Assembly (NCBI GenBank): GCA_016712715.1
Contig: JADJQM010000002.1
Location: 496,001 to 560,000 of the forward strand
DNA length: 64,000 nt
Direction of reading: 5' to 3'
Source: Rhodospirillaceae bacterium
Lineage (GTDB): Bacteria; Pseudomonadota; Alphaproteobacteria; Dongiales; Dongiaceae
Shown here: positions 51,189 to 60,756 of the stretch, piece by piece
Layout of the letters: each line of letters opens with the position of its first letter
Numbering within the stretch: the first letter of the stretch is position 1
The notes under the pieces: generated by a model
Seen by the model: the letters and a program-made list of their open reading frames with translations, nothing else
What the model was told of the DNA's origin: nothing
Database searches by the model: none
Translations under genes and position numbers: made by a program

Positions 51189-53081
51189 ATGGCCAGCCCA
51201 CATCACAGGTCCAGCCCCGCCCCGTCGGGCGATTCCACCCCCCATACCCAGATGCAGGCGCTCCGGACCCTGCTGCCGCATCTGTGGCCCAAGGGGCAGT
51301 GGGATCTGCGCGGCCGCGTCATCCTGTCGGTCCTGTGCCTGGTCATCGCCAAGGTGGCCAATGTCTATGTGCCGATCCTGTTCAAGCACATGGTCGATGC
51401 CCTGGGGCCGCAGATCGGCACCGCCGGTGCCACGGCCGCGACGGTGGCCGGCGTGTCGATCGGGCTGCTGCTGGCCTATGGGCTCGCGCGCGTCATCAGC
51501 CAGGCTTTCGCCGAATTCCGCGACGGCATCTTCGCCAAGGTGGCGCAGCGCTCGATCCGCGCCGTGGCGCTCAACACCTTCCGGCATCTCCATGCCCTGT
51601 CACTGAAGTTTCATCTGGAACGCCAGACCGGCGGCCTCAACCGCGCCATCGAGCGCGGCGCCAAGGGCATCGAGTTCCTGCTGTTCTTCATCCTGTTCAA
51701 CGTGCTGCCGACGCTCATCGAGATCGGCATGGTCTGCGTCATCCTGTGGACGCTCTATGACTGGACCTATGCCGCGGTCACCTTCGCCACCATCGTCGTC
51801 TATATCTGGTATTCGCTGTCGATCACCGAATGGCGCATCAAGTTCCGCCGTGACATGAACGAAAGCGACCAATCCGCCAACACCAAGGCGGTGGACAGCT
51901 TGCTGAACTACGAGACGGTCAAGTATTTCAGCAATGAAGAACATGAGGCGCGGCGCTATGACGTGGCGCTGCAGGCCTATGAAGTGGCGGCGGTGAAAAG
52001 CCGCACCTCGCTGGCGCTCCTCAATGTCGGCCAGGCCTTCATCATCGCGACCGGTCTTGTCCTGATGATGGGCATGGCGGCGCATGGCGCGGCGGTCGGA
52101 AAGATGACCGTGGGCGATTTCGTGCTGGTCAACGCCTATCTCATCCAGCTCTACCTGCCCTTGAATTTCCTCGGCTTCGTCTACCGCGAAATCCGCCAGT
52201 CGCTCATCGACATGGAAGCGATGTTCGCCCTGCTGCGCGTCGATATCGAAATCGCCGACAAGCCGGGCGCGCAACCCTTGAAAGTCACCGCCGGCGAGAT
52301 CCGCTTCGACAATGTCGATTTCGGCTATGACCCGCGCCGGCCGATCTTGAAAGGCGTCAGCTTCACGGTGCCGACCGGGCACAAGCTGGCCATCGTCGGT
52401 CCATCGGGCGCCGGCAAATCGACGTTGTCGCGCCTGCTGTTCCGTTTCTACGATGTCGGCGCCGGCCGCATCCTCATCGACGAGCAGGACATCCGCGACG
52501 TGACGCAGACATCCTTGCGCGCCGCCATCGGCATCGTGCCGCAGGATACCGTGCTGTTCAACGACACGGTCGCCTACAACATCGCCTATGGCAAGCCCGG
52601 CTCATCGCAGCAACAGATCGAGCAGGCAGCCGATCTCGCGCATATCCACGATTTCGTGAAAGGCCTGCCGGACGGATACGACACCAAGGTGGGCGAACGC
52701 GGCCTCAAACTCTCAGGCGGCGAGAAGCAGCGCGTCGCGATCGCCCGCACGATCCTCAAGGACCCGCCGATCCTGCTGTTCGACGAGGCGACCTCAGCCC
52801 TGGATTCCCATACCGAACGCGAGATCCAGGACAATCTTTCCGAAGTGGCGCGCAACCACACCACGCTGGTGATCGCCCATCGCCTGTCCACCATCATCGA
52901 TGCCGACGAGATCATCGTGCTGGAGGACGGACGCATCGTCGAACGCGGCCGCCATGACGATCTGCTGGCAGCCGCCGGGCAGTATGCCGCCATGTGGCGC
53001 AGGCAACAGGAAGCCGCGCAGCGTGAAGTCATGGCGGGGGAATTGCTGGGCGAAAGCGAGGGCGGTAAGGTTCCCGCATGA
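51189..53081 (+). CDS. Atm1-type ABC exporter (fused permease and ATPase)
   Basis: 630 residues. The membrane domain starts RVILSVLCLVIAKVANVYVP and includes LKFHLERQTGGLNRAIERG, a mark of the Atm1/ABCB7 type. The ATPase has Walker A GPSGAGKST (about 404-412), LSGGEKQRVAIART and LLFDEATSALDSH. It likely exports glutathione-linked sulfur compounds or metals. The ATG at 51189 follows AAGGAA. It overlaps the meaB start by 4 nt. Confidence 0.87.
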   Translation: MASPHHRSSPAPSGDSTPHTQMQALRTLLPHLWPKGQWDLRGRVILSVLCLVIAKVANVYVPILFKHMVDALGPQIGTAGATAATVAGVSIGLLLAYGLARVISQAFAEFRDGIFAKVAQRSIRAVALNTFRHLHALSLKFHLERQTGGLNRAIERGAKGIEFLLFFILFNVLPTLIEIGMVCVILWTLYDWTYAAVTFATIVVYIWYSLSITEWRIKFRRDMNESDQSANTKAVDSLLNYETVKYFSNEEHEARRYDVALQAYEVAAVKSRTSLALLNVGQAFIIATGLVLMMGMAAHGAAVGKMTVGDFVLVNAYLIQLYLPLNFLGFVYREIRQSLIDMEAMFALLRVDIEIADKPGAQPLKVTAGEIRFDNVDFGYDPRRPILKGVSFTVPTGHKLAIVGPSGAGKSTLSRLLFRFYDVGAGRILIDEQDIRDVTQTSLRAAIGIVPQDTVLFNDTVAYNIAYGKPGSSQQQIEQAADLAHIHDFVKGLPDGYDTKVGERGLKLSGGEKQRVAIARTILKDPPILLFDEATSALDSHTEREIQDNLSEVARNHTTLVIAHRLSTIIDADEIIVLEDGRIVERGRHDDLLAAAGQYAAMWRRQQEAAQREVMAGELLGESEGGKVPA

Positions 53082-54070
53082 GCACGGCGAAGGAGACAGC
53101 GACAGCCGATCACGCCGCCAAGGTCATGGCCGGCGACCGGCGGGCACTCGCCCGCGCCATCACGCTGATTGAATCAACCAGGCCCGACCATCGCCGCCAG
53201 GCGGAAGCCCTGCTGGAACGTTTGCTGCCCAAGAGCGGCAAGAGCCTGCGCATCGGCATTTCCGGCCCGCCCGGTGTCGGCAAATCGACCTTCATCGAAG
53301 CCTTCGGGCAATATGCGATTGAACAGGGGAAGCGCCTCGCCGTGCTGGCGGTCGATCCATCCTCGCGGCTCTCCGGCGGCTCCATCCTCGGCGACAAGAC
53401 CCGCATGGAGGAATTGTCCCGGGCGCCGGAAGCCTTCATCCGCCCCTCGCCCGCCGGCCTCACCTTGGGCGGGGTCGCCAGGCGGACGCGGGAAGCCTTG
53501 CTGGTCTGCGAGGCGGCCGGCTTCGACCTCATCTTCGTCGAGACGGTCGGTGTCGGCCAGTCGGAGACGGCGGTGGCCGAGATGGTCGATCTCTTTCTGC
53601 TGCTGCTGCTGCCCGGTGGCGGCGACGATCTCCAGGGCATCAAGCGCGGCATCATGGAACTCGCCGACCTCATCGTGGTCAACAAGGCCGATGGCGATCT
53701 CAAAACGGCGGCCGAGCGCAGTGCCGCCGATGTCGCCAATGCCATGGGATTGATGCAGCCCCGCCACAAGGCCTGGCGCCCAGAGGTGCTGCGCTGTTCC
53801 GCCCTCAAAAAGACCGGCATCAGTGAAATCTGGACGCGCACAGGGGCCTTTGCGGCGGCCCTCACCAAGTCGGGTGAGCTCAAATCCCGCCGTCGTGACC
53901 AGGCCAAGGCCTGGCTGTGGCATGAACTTTCCGACAGCCTGATGGATGCCCTGAAAGCCGACCCGGCGGTCGCCGCGCATCTTGAGCAGCTGGAGGCCAA
54001 GGTCGCCGCGGGCAAGATGGCACCGGCGAGCGCCGCACGGGTACTTCTGACGGAGTTCCTGCACATCTGA
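53078..54070 (+). CDS. meaB: Methylmalonyl-CoA mutase-associated GTPase MeaB
   Basis: 330 residues. G3E-family GTPase with P-loop GISGPPGVGKST (residues 60-71), VETVGVGQSET (switch), and NKADGD (G4). It assists cobalamin loading and protection of methylmalonyl-CoA mutase. The C-terminal helix bundle includes KAWLWHELSDSLMDAL. The mutase genes are not in the window. It overlaps the ABC exporter by 4 nt. Confidence 0.92.
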   Translation: MSTAKETATADHAAKVMAGDRRALARAITLIESTRPDHRRQAEALLERLLPKSGKSLRIGISGPPGVGKSTFIEAFGQYAIEQGKRLAVLAVDPSSRLSGGSILGDKTRMEELSRAPEAFIRPSPAGLTLGGVARRTREALLVCEAAGFDLIFVETVGVGQSETAVAEMVDLFLLLLLPGGGDDLQGIKRGIMELADLIVVNKADGDLKTAAERSAADVANAMGLMQPRHKAWRPEVLRCSALKKTGISEIWTRTGAFAAALTKSGELKSRRRDQAKAWLWHELSDSLMDALKADPAVAAHLEQLEAKVAAGKMAPASAARVLLTEFLHI

Positions 54071-54273
54071 CCTATTTTGGTCCTTTATTCCCGGCGAAAC
54101 GCCTGAAATAGGATCAGATTAACTATTTATTATAATCCACAGAATAAATTCCCCCGAAATCGCACAAGTGTTTGATTGGGTCGCGCCGTGATCGGGGCGC
54201 CCCAGCAGACGCTCCCATGACCGGTCGGCGCCCATTTGACAGCGCTGGCATAGCTAGTTGATCGAGGGATGAG

Positions 54274-56298
54274 ATGAGGAAGTCGTTCGGAATTGCCGCC
54301 AAGCTGGCGCTCGCTATTTCGCTGTTCGCTGCGCCGGTCGGATTCACGATTTACAAGCTCTACAAGTCGCAGCAGGTCGCGATCGATTTCGGCGACAAGG
54401 AAGCGCAGGGCAACAGCTATCTGGGCATTCTGCGCCAGGCCCATGGCGATCTGCTCGCCGGCGCCGACAAGGCCGGCATCGCCAGCGCCATCGCCACAGC
54501 CGAGGCGAATTTCGGCGATGAGATGTTCTCGACCGAACTGGCCCAGGCGGCGGAGGCGACGCTGCAATCCGGGACGGTCCCTGAGGCCGCCGCTGCGATC
54601 CGCGCGCTCATCGTGCAGGTCGGCGACAAGTCCAATCTCATCCTCGATCCCGACCTCGACAGCTATTATGTGATGGATCTGGTGCTGCTCAAAGTGCCGG
54701 ACCTCATGGACCGCGTCACCGAGGTCGCGAATTATGCCCGCGATCATCAGCAGGCCACCGGTGGCGGCAGCTACACAATCACCGATGTCGCCGAGTTCCT
54801 GAAGCTCGACGGCGGTTTCAACACCGTGGTCGCCGGCGCCGCCGGCTCGATGGATTCCGCCTATAAGGGCAGCAAGGATAACGGCTTCGGCTTGGCCGAT
54901 ATTCTCCCGGACCGCCTGGGGAAGAGCTATGAGGCGATGAACAACGCGCTCGCCGCCTTCACCGCCTCCTATATCAACAGCGAGCTGGCCGGTGGCACGG
55001 AGAAGCTCGACATCGCGGCCATCGCGGCGGCTGAGACATCGGGGCGCGACGCCGTCGAGGCTTTCGGCGATGCCAATGACGCCGCCCTCGACGAATTGCT
55101 GGCCGCCCGCGTCAACAGCTTCTGGGCGGATCGCTTTCTGACCTTCAGCATCACCTTCGTGCTGTTCGTGCTGGCCATTGTGGGCACGATCTATTTCATC
55201 CGCCGCTCGGTGACGCGGCCGGTCAACGATCTGGCCGGCCTCATGGAGCAACTGGCCGAGGACCGCACGGATCTGACCGTGGGCTTGACGGCGCGGGGTG
55301 ACGAGCTCGGCCGCATGGCGCGGACGGTGGAGACGTTCCGCCAGGGCATCGCGCGCCGCCTGGAGCTGGAAGCCGCCGCACAAGCCGAAGCCCAGCGCCG
55401 CGAGACGCAATTGCGTGACATTCAGGCGCTGTGCAAGGAGTTCGATCAGGCCTTCGTCGGCGCCGTGGGATCGATGATCGGCAGTGCGGGCGATCTGGAA
55501 CAGCAATCCGAGGTCATGCGGTCGGCCGCCCAGACATCGGGCCGCCATTCGGAGAGCGTCTCGCGCCTGGCCTCGATCGCCGCCGGCAATGCCCAGTCCA
55601 TCGCCAGCGCCATCACCGAGATGTCGGCCTCGATCTCCGAGATCGGCCGGCAAGCCGAGACGGCGACGCAAACGGCCGAGACAGCCGTCGCGCGCGCCAG
55701 CGACATCGGGCGCATCGTCAATGGCCTCACTGAAGTGGCCGGCAACGTCGCGGGCGTGCTGGGCCTCATCCGCGATATCGCCGGCAAGACCAACCTCCTC
55801 GCCCTCAACGCCACGATCGAGGCGGCGCGGGCCGGCGAGGCCGGGCGCGGCTTCAACGTGGTGGCGACCGAGGTCAAGAGCCTTGCCAAGCAGACCACCG
55901 ACGCCACCGCCGAGATCGAGGCCCAGATCGCCGGGGTGCAGCGCACGGCGCAGGAGGCGGCCGCCGCCATTTCCGAAATCACCTCGGTCATCAACGGCAT
56001 GAACGAATCGACCGGCGCCATCTTCGCCGCCGTCACCCAGCAATCCGCCGCCACCCAGGAAATCGTCCGCAACGTCACCGAGGCGACCGCCAAGACCCAG
56101 GAAGTGGCCAGTGTGATCGGCGAAGTGAAAACCGCCGCCAACACGACCGGCGAACGGTCGGACCGGGTCCTGGAAGTGGCCGGGTCCGTGAACGGCCAGG
56201 CGGGATCGCTGAAATCGGTGGTGGAGCAGTTCCTGGGGCAGTTGATCAGCACCGCGGGGCAAGGCAAGCAGGCCACGGGGCAAAGACGCGTGGCCTAG
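54274..56298 (+). CDS. Methyl-accepting chemotaxis protein
   Basis: 674 residues. TM1 at about residues 8-28, a periplasmic sensing region to about 284, TM2 at about 287-308, a HAMP domain (RRSVTRPVNDLAGLMEQLAE) and a signalling domain whose hairpin tip reads IRDIAGKTNLLALNATIEAA. The gene is single; no che genes adjoin it. The upstream 54071-54273 gap is AT-rich and has a CCTATTT/AAATAGG inverted pair (54071-54112). Confidence 0.92.
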   Translation: MRKSFGIAAKLALAISLFAAPVGFTIYKLYKSQQVAIDFGDKEAQGNSYLGILRQAHGDLLAGADKAGIASAIATAEANFGDEMFSTELAQAAEATLQSGTVPEAAAAIRALIVQVGDKSNLILDPDLDSYYVMDLVLLKVPDLMDRVTEVANYARDHQQATGGGSYTITDVAEFLKLDGGFNTVVAGAAGSMDSAYKGSKDNGFGLADILPDRLGKSYEAMNNALAAFTASYINSELAGGTEKLDIAAIAAAETSGRDAVEAFGDANDAALDELLAARVNSFWADRFLTFSITFVLFVLAIVGTIYFIRRSVTRPVNDLAGLMEQLAEDRTDLTVGLTARGDELGRMARTVETFRQGIARRLELEAAAQAEAQRRETQLRDIQALCKEFDQAFVGAVGSMIGSAGDLEQQSEVMRSAAQTSGRHSESVSRLASIAAGNAQSIASAITEMSASISEIGRQAETATQTAETAVARASDIGRIVNGLTEVAGNVAGVLGLIRDIAGKTNLLALNATIEAARAGEAGRGFNVVATEVKSLAKQTTDATAEIEAQIAGVQRTAQEAAAAISEITSVINGMNESTGAIFAAVTQQSAATQEIVRNVTEATAKTQEVASVIGEVKTAANTTGERSDRVLEVAGSVNGQAGSLKSVVEQFLGQLISTAGQGKQATGQRRVA

Positions 56299-56309
56299 GA
56301 GTATCCGGC

Positions 56310-57269
56310 CTAGGGACGCTGCTTTGCGACCTCGTCGCGGAGCCAGTGGCGGAGCTGTGCCAGGGCCGGCCGCCGCGCCACCGGGCCCCGCCAATGCAGG
56401 CGGTATTCGCCGAACGAGGCCGATGGCAGATCGAACGGCCGCACCAATTGCCCCTGCGCCAGCAGATCGCTGACAAAGCGCCGCTCGGCAAAGGCAATAC
56501 CCTGCCCCGCGAGCGCTGCCTGGATTGCGCCGTCATCGATATCGAAGCGCGCTGCCCGGGAAAGCGGCAAGGGCCGCAGGTCGCACGCGGCGGCCAATGC
56601 CCGCCAGTCCCAGCCATCGGGCGTGTTGAGCAGCAAGGGCAGTTTCGCCAGCGCCGAGAGCGGCAAGGGCAGCTTGCGGCGGCCGAGCAATGATGGCGCA
56701 CAGACCAGGATCGACCCGTCGAAGAACAGGCGCTCGCTGCGCGCCGTCACGGCGTCCGGCACATCGCCACCCAAGCGGTGATAGAGGATCGAGAGGTCGG
56801 CGCCTTGCTGCAGGGCGTCAGCCGTGCTGGTGACGTCGAGGTTGATTTTGAGCTGCGGCAGGGCCGCGCGGAACGCCTGATAGCGCGGCAGCAGCCAGCG
56901 CAGATAGAAGGAGGCCGAGACCTGGCAGGAGAGCGGACCGCGCGGCGCCGATTGCGGCAGGGCCTGCGCCAGGATCTCGAAGGCGCTGTCAGTGAGGCTT
57001 GCCAGGCGCTGGCCCGGTTCGGTCAACTGAACCCCCTGGGCCGCCCGCCGGAAGAGCTCGACCCCCAGCACCTCCTCCAGCAGCTTCACCTGACGGCTGA
57101 TCGCGCCCGGCGAGACATTGAGTTCGGCGCCGGCGCTGGCAAAGCCCTGATGCCGTGCCGCGGCATCAAAGGCGCGCAAGCTGTTGAGCGGCGGCAGGGC
57201 CCGAGGCTCAGTTTTCCTAAGCCTAGGGATTTTTCTTTGTCGTTGCGGATCGTCGGTGGAATCGGTCAT
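56310..57269 (-). CDS. LysR family transcriptional regulator (GcvA-like)
   Basis: 319 residues from the ATG at 57269; the frame reaches 57383 but that part covers the divergent promoter. HTH: LNSLRAFDAAARHQGFASAG, then ELNVSPGAISRQVKLLEE. The effector-binding domain follows. Divergent from the DMT exporter at 57311 across 41 nt, so it likely controls that gene. Confidence 0.87.
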   Translation of the reverse strand: MTDSTDDPQRQRKIPRLRKTEPRALPPLNSLRAFDAAARHQGFASAGAELNVSPGAISRQVKLLEEVLGVELFRRAAQGVQLTEPGQRLASLTDSAFEILAQALPQSAPRGPLSCQVSASFYLRWLLPRYQAFRAALPQLKINLDVTSTADALQQGADLSILYHRLGGDVPDAVTARSERLFFDGSILVCAPSLLGRRKLPLPLSALAKLPLLLNTPDGWDWRALAAACDLRPLPLSRAARFDIDDGAIQAALAGQGIAFAERRFVSDLLAQGQLVRPFDLPSASFGEYRLHWRGPVARRPALAQLRHWLRDEVAKQRP

Positions 57270-57310
57270 GTCGGCATCATGTCGACACAGATTGCATATG
57301 GTCAACGCAG

Positions 57311-58240
57311 ATGAACGAGTCAACCACCGGGACAGCACCAGGCCTCGCGTCAGGCTTTGCCATCTCGCCCTTCCAGAGCACAATCATGGCGCTGGCGGCG
57401 GTGAGTGCGGGCGTCGGCATGGATCTCCTCGCCAAGACCGCCGCGATCGAGGCCAGTGCCGCGCAGGTCACCCTGCTGCGCTGGGTCTATGGCCTCCTGA
57501 CCCTCATCCCCGTCCTCCTCCTGATGCGGGTCCGGCCCGGATCGGTCTGGCAGCCCATTCATCTGTGGCGGGTCCTCCTCAATCTGGTGGGGAGTTTCTG
57601 CCTCTATTATTCGCTTTCGCATCTGCCGCTCTCCGTCGTGGTGGCCGTGTTCTTCCTGGAGCCGCTGGTGGCGCTGGGCCTCGCTGCGATCTTCCTTGGC
57701 GAAGGCATCAGCCGGGCAGTGGCGCTGGGCCTGGGCCTTGCCAGCCTCGGCATCCTGCTGATGACCGGGCTGGAGGATTGGCGCCTGGATCCGGTCCTGC
57801 TGGTAGCGCTGCTGGGGGCCATCGCCTGGGGCGCCATGCTGGTGACGACCCGCTCGGTCGGCCGGCACGAACCGGTGCTGGCGCTCATGTTCTGGCTCTC
57901 CCTGCTGACCTCGCTCGCCATGACGCCCTTGGCGGTCCATGACTGGCGCCCCCTCCCCTGGGACGGGCATCTCGCCATGGTCGGGGTGGCGGTGCTGGGG
58001 ACGCTCTATGGGGTGCTGGGCATCACGGTGCTGCGGCTTGCCCCGGTCCGGATCAAGGCCGCCTGCAGCTTCCTCAGCCTGCCGCTGGCGTTTCTGGCCG
58101 GATTCCTGTTCTTTGACGAACGGCCCGGTCTGGTGGCGATATCGGGCGGAATTCTGGTGATATTGGGGGTCTGGTGGGCGCTGCGCCTGCCGCCCTCGAA
58201 ACCGGCCGGGACTGCGGCTTTCCAGCCGGAATCGCCTTGA
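57311..58240 (+). CDS. EamA/DMT family transporter
   Basis: 309 residues with about ten membrane helices and two EamA repeats. TM pattern examples are LRWVYGLLTLIPVLLLM, SHLPLSVVVAVFFLEPLVAL and GFLFFDERPGLVAISGGILV. DMT proteins export amino acids or other metabolites. It is divergent from the LysR gene and followed by a terminator at 58278. Confidence 0.88.
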   Translation: MNESTTGTAPGLASGFAISPFQSTIMALAAVSAGVGMDLLAKTAAIEASAAQVTLLRWVYGLLTLIPVLLLMRVRPGSVWQPIHLWRVLLNLVGSFCLYYSLSHLPLSVVVAVFFLEPLVALGLAAIFLGEGISRAVALGLGLASLGILLMTGLEDWRLDPVLLVALLGAIAWGAMLVTTRSVGRHEPVLALMFWLSLLTSLAMTPLAVHDWRPLPWDGHLAMVGVAVLGTLYGVLGITVLRLAPVRIKAACSFLSLPLAFLAGFLFFDERPGLVAISGGILVILGVWWALRLPPSKPAGTAAFQPESP

Positions 58241-58277
58241 CGCGGAGGGGCTTAGCCCGTAAAACCCGCCCCGAGCA

Positions 58278-58313
58278 GGCCGGAGGTCCCTTACTTCCGG
58301 CCCCATTATTTTT
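58278..58313 (+). terminator. Intrinsic terminator after the DMT gene
   Basis: Stem GGCCGGA (58278-58284) / TCCGGCC (58296-58302), 11-nt loop, then CCATTATTTTT. Confidence 0.7.
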
Positions 58314-58344
58314 CTCTAAGTGTTTGGATTAGAAGGATTCTGCC

Positions 58345-58650
58345 ATGTCCCGGCGTTGCGATATCACTGGCAAGGGCGTGTTGAGCGGCAACAATGTCAG
58401 CCACGCCAACAACAAGACCCGCCGCCGTTTCCTGCCCAACCTGCAGGAAACCAAGCTGCTGTCGGATACGCTGGGCCAGCAGATCCGCCTGAAGCTCTCG
58501 ACCGCGGCCATCCGCACGATCGAACATAATGGCGGTCTCGACGCCTATCTCATCGGCACGGCCGACAAGAACCTGCCGGACACCGCCCGTCGCCTGAAGC
58601 GCCGCATCGAAAAGGCCGGCGCCAAGACCGCCGGCAAGGCCGCTGCCTAA
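58345..58650 (+). CDS. rpmB: 50S ribosomal protein L28
   Basis: 101 residues. Starts MSRRCDITGKGVLSGNNVSH, followed by NNKTRRRFLPNLQETKLLSD, the bL28 family pattern, in the longer alphaproteobacterial form. It is part of the large ribosomal subunit. Alone, without rpmG. It ends in a strong terminator at 58676. Confidence 0.97.
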   Translation: MSRRCDITGKGVLSGNNVSHANNKTRRRFLPNLQETKLLSDTLGQQIRLKLSTAAIRTIEHNGGLDAYLIGTADKNLPDTARRLKRRIEKAGAKTAGKAAA

Positions 58651-58675
58651 GCGCCTTCGGTTCCGCTGAACGTTC

Positions 58676-58709
58676 AAAAGGCCCGTGCGCAAGCGCGGGC
58701 CTTTTGCTT
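58676..58709 (+). terminator. Intrinsic terminator after rpmB
   Basis: AAAAGGCCCG (58676-58685) and CGGGCCTTTT (58696-58705) form a 10-bp stem; the A- and T-flanks make it bidirectional in principle. Confidence 0.9.
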
Positions 58710-58743
58710 TGGGGGAGCTGGTCTGCACAGCTCAGGAGGGCTC

Positions 58744-59112
58744 ATGTTCGATCACCTGAAATTCGGCGTCAGCGACTATGCCGCCAGCAAGGCGTTCTTT
58801 CTCCAGGCGCTCGCACCGCTGGGTCTAGAAATCGTCTCGGAAGGGACGCCCGCCTACGGCGTCGAGCTGTGCCAGAAGGGCAAGTCCACGTCATTGTGCC
58901 TGTTCCAGACCGCGGAGAAGCCGGCGCATCTGCACCTCGCCTTCGTCGCCGAGACGCGGGCCCAGGTCGACGCTTTCCATCGCGCAGGCCTGGCGGCGGG
59001 CGGCAAAGACAACGGCGCGCCCGGCCTGCGCCCGAACTACCATGCGAGCTATTATGCAGCCTTCGTCATCGGCCCGGACGGGCACAATATCGAAGTGGTT
59101 TGCCACACCTAA
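58744..59112 (+). CDS. VOC family (glyoxalase/bleomycin-resistance fold) protein
   Basis: 122 residues. The fold pattern is MFDHLKFGVSDYAASKAFFL, FQTAEKPAHLHLAFVAETRA and HASYYAAFVIGPDGHNIEVV, with metal-binding His and Glu positions at the ends of the strands. The substrate is unknown. AGGAGG lies 4 nt upstream of the ATG. It ends in a terminator at 59118. Confidence 0.85.
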   Translation: MFDHLKFGVSDYAASKAFFLQALAPLGLEIVSEGTPAYGVELCQKGKSTSLCLFQTAEKPAHLHLAFVAETRAQVDAFHRAGLAAGGKDNGAPGLRPNYHASYYAAFVIGPDGHNIEVVCHT

Positions 59113-59117
59113 GGAGC

Positions 59118-59154
59118 AAGGCCCCCAGCGAGATGCGCGTCGGGGCCTTCTTTG
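59118..59154 (+). terminator. Intrinsic terminator after the VOC gene
   Basis: AAGGCCCC (59118-59125) / GGGGCCTT (59142-59149) then CTTTG. No gene is seen between here and 59386. Confidence 0.75.
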
Positions 59155-59385
59155 CCTGACGGGCCGTGCTGGGATGCGACCGACTGAAAGCAGTTTGGCG
59201 TTGGTCAGAGCGGCTTTTTGCTGGATTTTGAGGAAGTTGGGTCGGAAACACCGTCAGGAGGAGAGCGCTGGCCATGTCCGACCTGGCGCTGCTCGCGTAG
59301 GCCAGACATGCGCCCAGCGCGGGTTGTGGCGGGGCCGGGCGGTGGCTAGATTCTCAAGGACTTAACAGCCAGCGGACCTGATCCC

Positions 59386-60210
59386 ATGACCAAACCGGCC
59401 CCCTACCGCCTGCAGCAGACCTTGCCCGCCGACGCGCCCATCATCGCGGTGCCGATGTGCGTGAAGTATATCGATGGGCAGAACTATCACACGGTGGGCG
59501 AGAAATACCTCACCGCGCTGATCGACGGGTCCGGAGCCTATCCGCTGTCCTATCCAGCCCTTGGGGCTGCCATGCCGGTCGAGGCGCTGCTGGATCATGT
59601 CGATGGGGTGCTGTTCACCGGCAGCCCCAGCAATGTGGCGGTCGAGCATTACAATGGCGATCCCGACCGCGATGACAGCCCGCAGGATCCCGGCCGCGAC
59701 GCCGTCACCCTGCCGCTGATCCGGGCCGCACTCGCGCGCGACATTCCGCTGTTCGCCATCTGCCGCGGGTTCCAGGAATTGAACGTGGCACTGGGTGGCA
59801 CGCTCCACACGCGCATTCACGACCTGCCGGGCAAGCTCGATCACCGCGGGGCCGACGGTCCCTATGACGAGATCTACAAGCCGGCGCACAAGTTGCAGCT
59901 GGAGCCCGCGAGCCACTTTGCCGAAATCCTGAAGACGGATGAGACGATGATCAACTCCGTCCACTGGCAGGCGATCGACCGGCTGGGCAATGGCCTGGTC
60001 GTCGAAGGCCGCGCGCCGGATGGCGTCATCGAGGCGGTGCGTGTGCCGGGCAAGCGCTTTGCCATGGGCGTGCAATGGCATCCGGAATATCGCTGCATCG
60101 ACAATCCGGATTCGATGGAGCTGTTCCGTGCCTTCGGGGCGGCAGCGCGCGCCTATGCGACAGAGCGTCGCGCCAAACGCGCGCGCAAGGCGGCCGGACA
60201 AGCGGCGTAA
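59386..60210 (+). CDS. Gamma-glutamyl-gamma-aminobutyrate hydrolase family protein (PuuD-like)
   Basis: 274 residues, class I glutamine amidotransferase fold. The nucleophile is Cys126 in FAICRGFQELNVALGG, with the His-Glu of MGVQWHPEYR near residues 228-230. PuuD hydrolyses gamma-glutamyl-GABA in putrescine breakdown. No other puu gene is near, so the substrate is inferred from the family only. The Arg/Lys-rich tail is unusual. Confidence 0.87.
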   Translation: MTKPAPYRLQQTLPADAPIIAVPMCVKYIDGQNYHTVGEKYLTALIDGSGAYPLSYPALGAAMPVEALLDHVDGVLFTGSPSNVAVEHYNGDPDRDDSPQDPGRDAVTLPLIRAALARDIPLFAICRGFQELNVALGGTLHTRIHDLPGKLDHRGADGPYDEIYKPAHKLQLEPASHFAEILKTDETMINSVHWQAIDRLGNGLVVEGRAPDGVIEAVRVPGKRFAMGVQWHPEYRCIDNPDSMELFRAFGAAARAYATERRAKRARKAAGQAA

Positions 60211-60425
60211 AGACAGCCTTCGGTCCTAGGAACGATGAAATCTCCGAGAATGCCCGCGCGGCAACGACGCGCGCATGCGCCGTTTCAGGCGTAGCAGGCG
60301 GACATTTCCGCGCGCCGAAACTTGATCATATTCATGTGATCGCGGGATTCGCGCGGCGATTCCAACCACTTCCGAGGCATGCAGCGATGCAGGACCAGAA
60401 TTGCATTCTTTCAGAATCCCAGCCC

Positions 60426-60454
60426 TTGAATTCGGGTGTATCAACATCATCTAA
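60426..60454 (+). promoter_or_regulatory. Promoter of the sRNA candidate
   Basis: -35 TTGAAT (60426-60431), 17-nt spacing, -10 ATCTAA (60449-60454). It would start transcription near 60461, immediately before the hairpin series. Confidence 0.4.
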
Positions 60455-60460
60455 GATCAA

Positions 60461-60585
60461 TGCGAATGGCGGCAGTTGCAATGACTGACGCCAGCACCGG
60501 AAGCGGTCTCCCCCACCGTAACCGGACTCCGATAATACGGAGTGTCGAACGCCCGGTCCTCCCCTGACCGGGCGTTCATATTTTC
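60461..60585 (+). ncRNA. Candidate structured small RNA with four hairpins and two C-rich loops
   Basis: In the 546-bp gap between the amidotransferase gene and xthA. Hairpin A: TGGCGGCAGT / ACTGACGCCA (60467-60493, one mismatch). Hairpin B: CCGG-AA-GCGGT, loop CTCCCCC, ACCGT-AA-CCGG (60497-60525). Hairpin C: ACTCCG / CGGAGT (60526-60543). Hairpin D: GAACGCCCGGTC / GACCGGGCGTTC (60547-60577), loop CTCCCCT, then ATATTTT, a strong intrinsic terminator on the plus strand. No coding potential is seen. The C-rich loops resemble anti-Shine-Dalgarno loops of alphaproteobacterial trans-acting sRNAs. The rest of the gap (60211-60425) shows no feature I can support. Confidence 0.65.
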
Positions 60586-60756
60586 TGCCGTCTGCATTCC
60601 CTGAAAACCTGGCCGCTGATGTGACTCCGGCGCCGCTCCGCTTTGCTCCCTCTGGTCGCGATCAGCTATACGCGCGCACAACACCGGCTGGACCACGCGC
60701 GAGTCGGCATGCGATCCCATCGGCAGCAATCGTCATCTTCTTGAAACGGAAATCCC

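Noticed and set aside
54130..56394. A 754-codon open frame on the minus strand
   Set aside because: It lies antisense to a full chemoreceptor gene with a recognisable HAMP and signalling domain. The frame is open because of high GC and low-complexity Ala/Gly codons; its translation has no domains.
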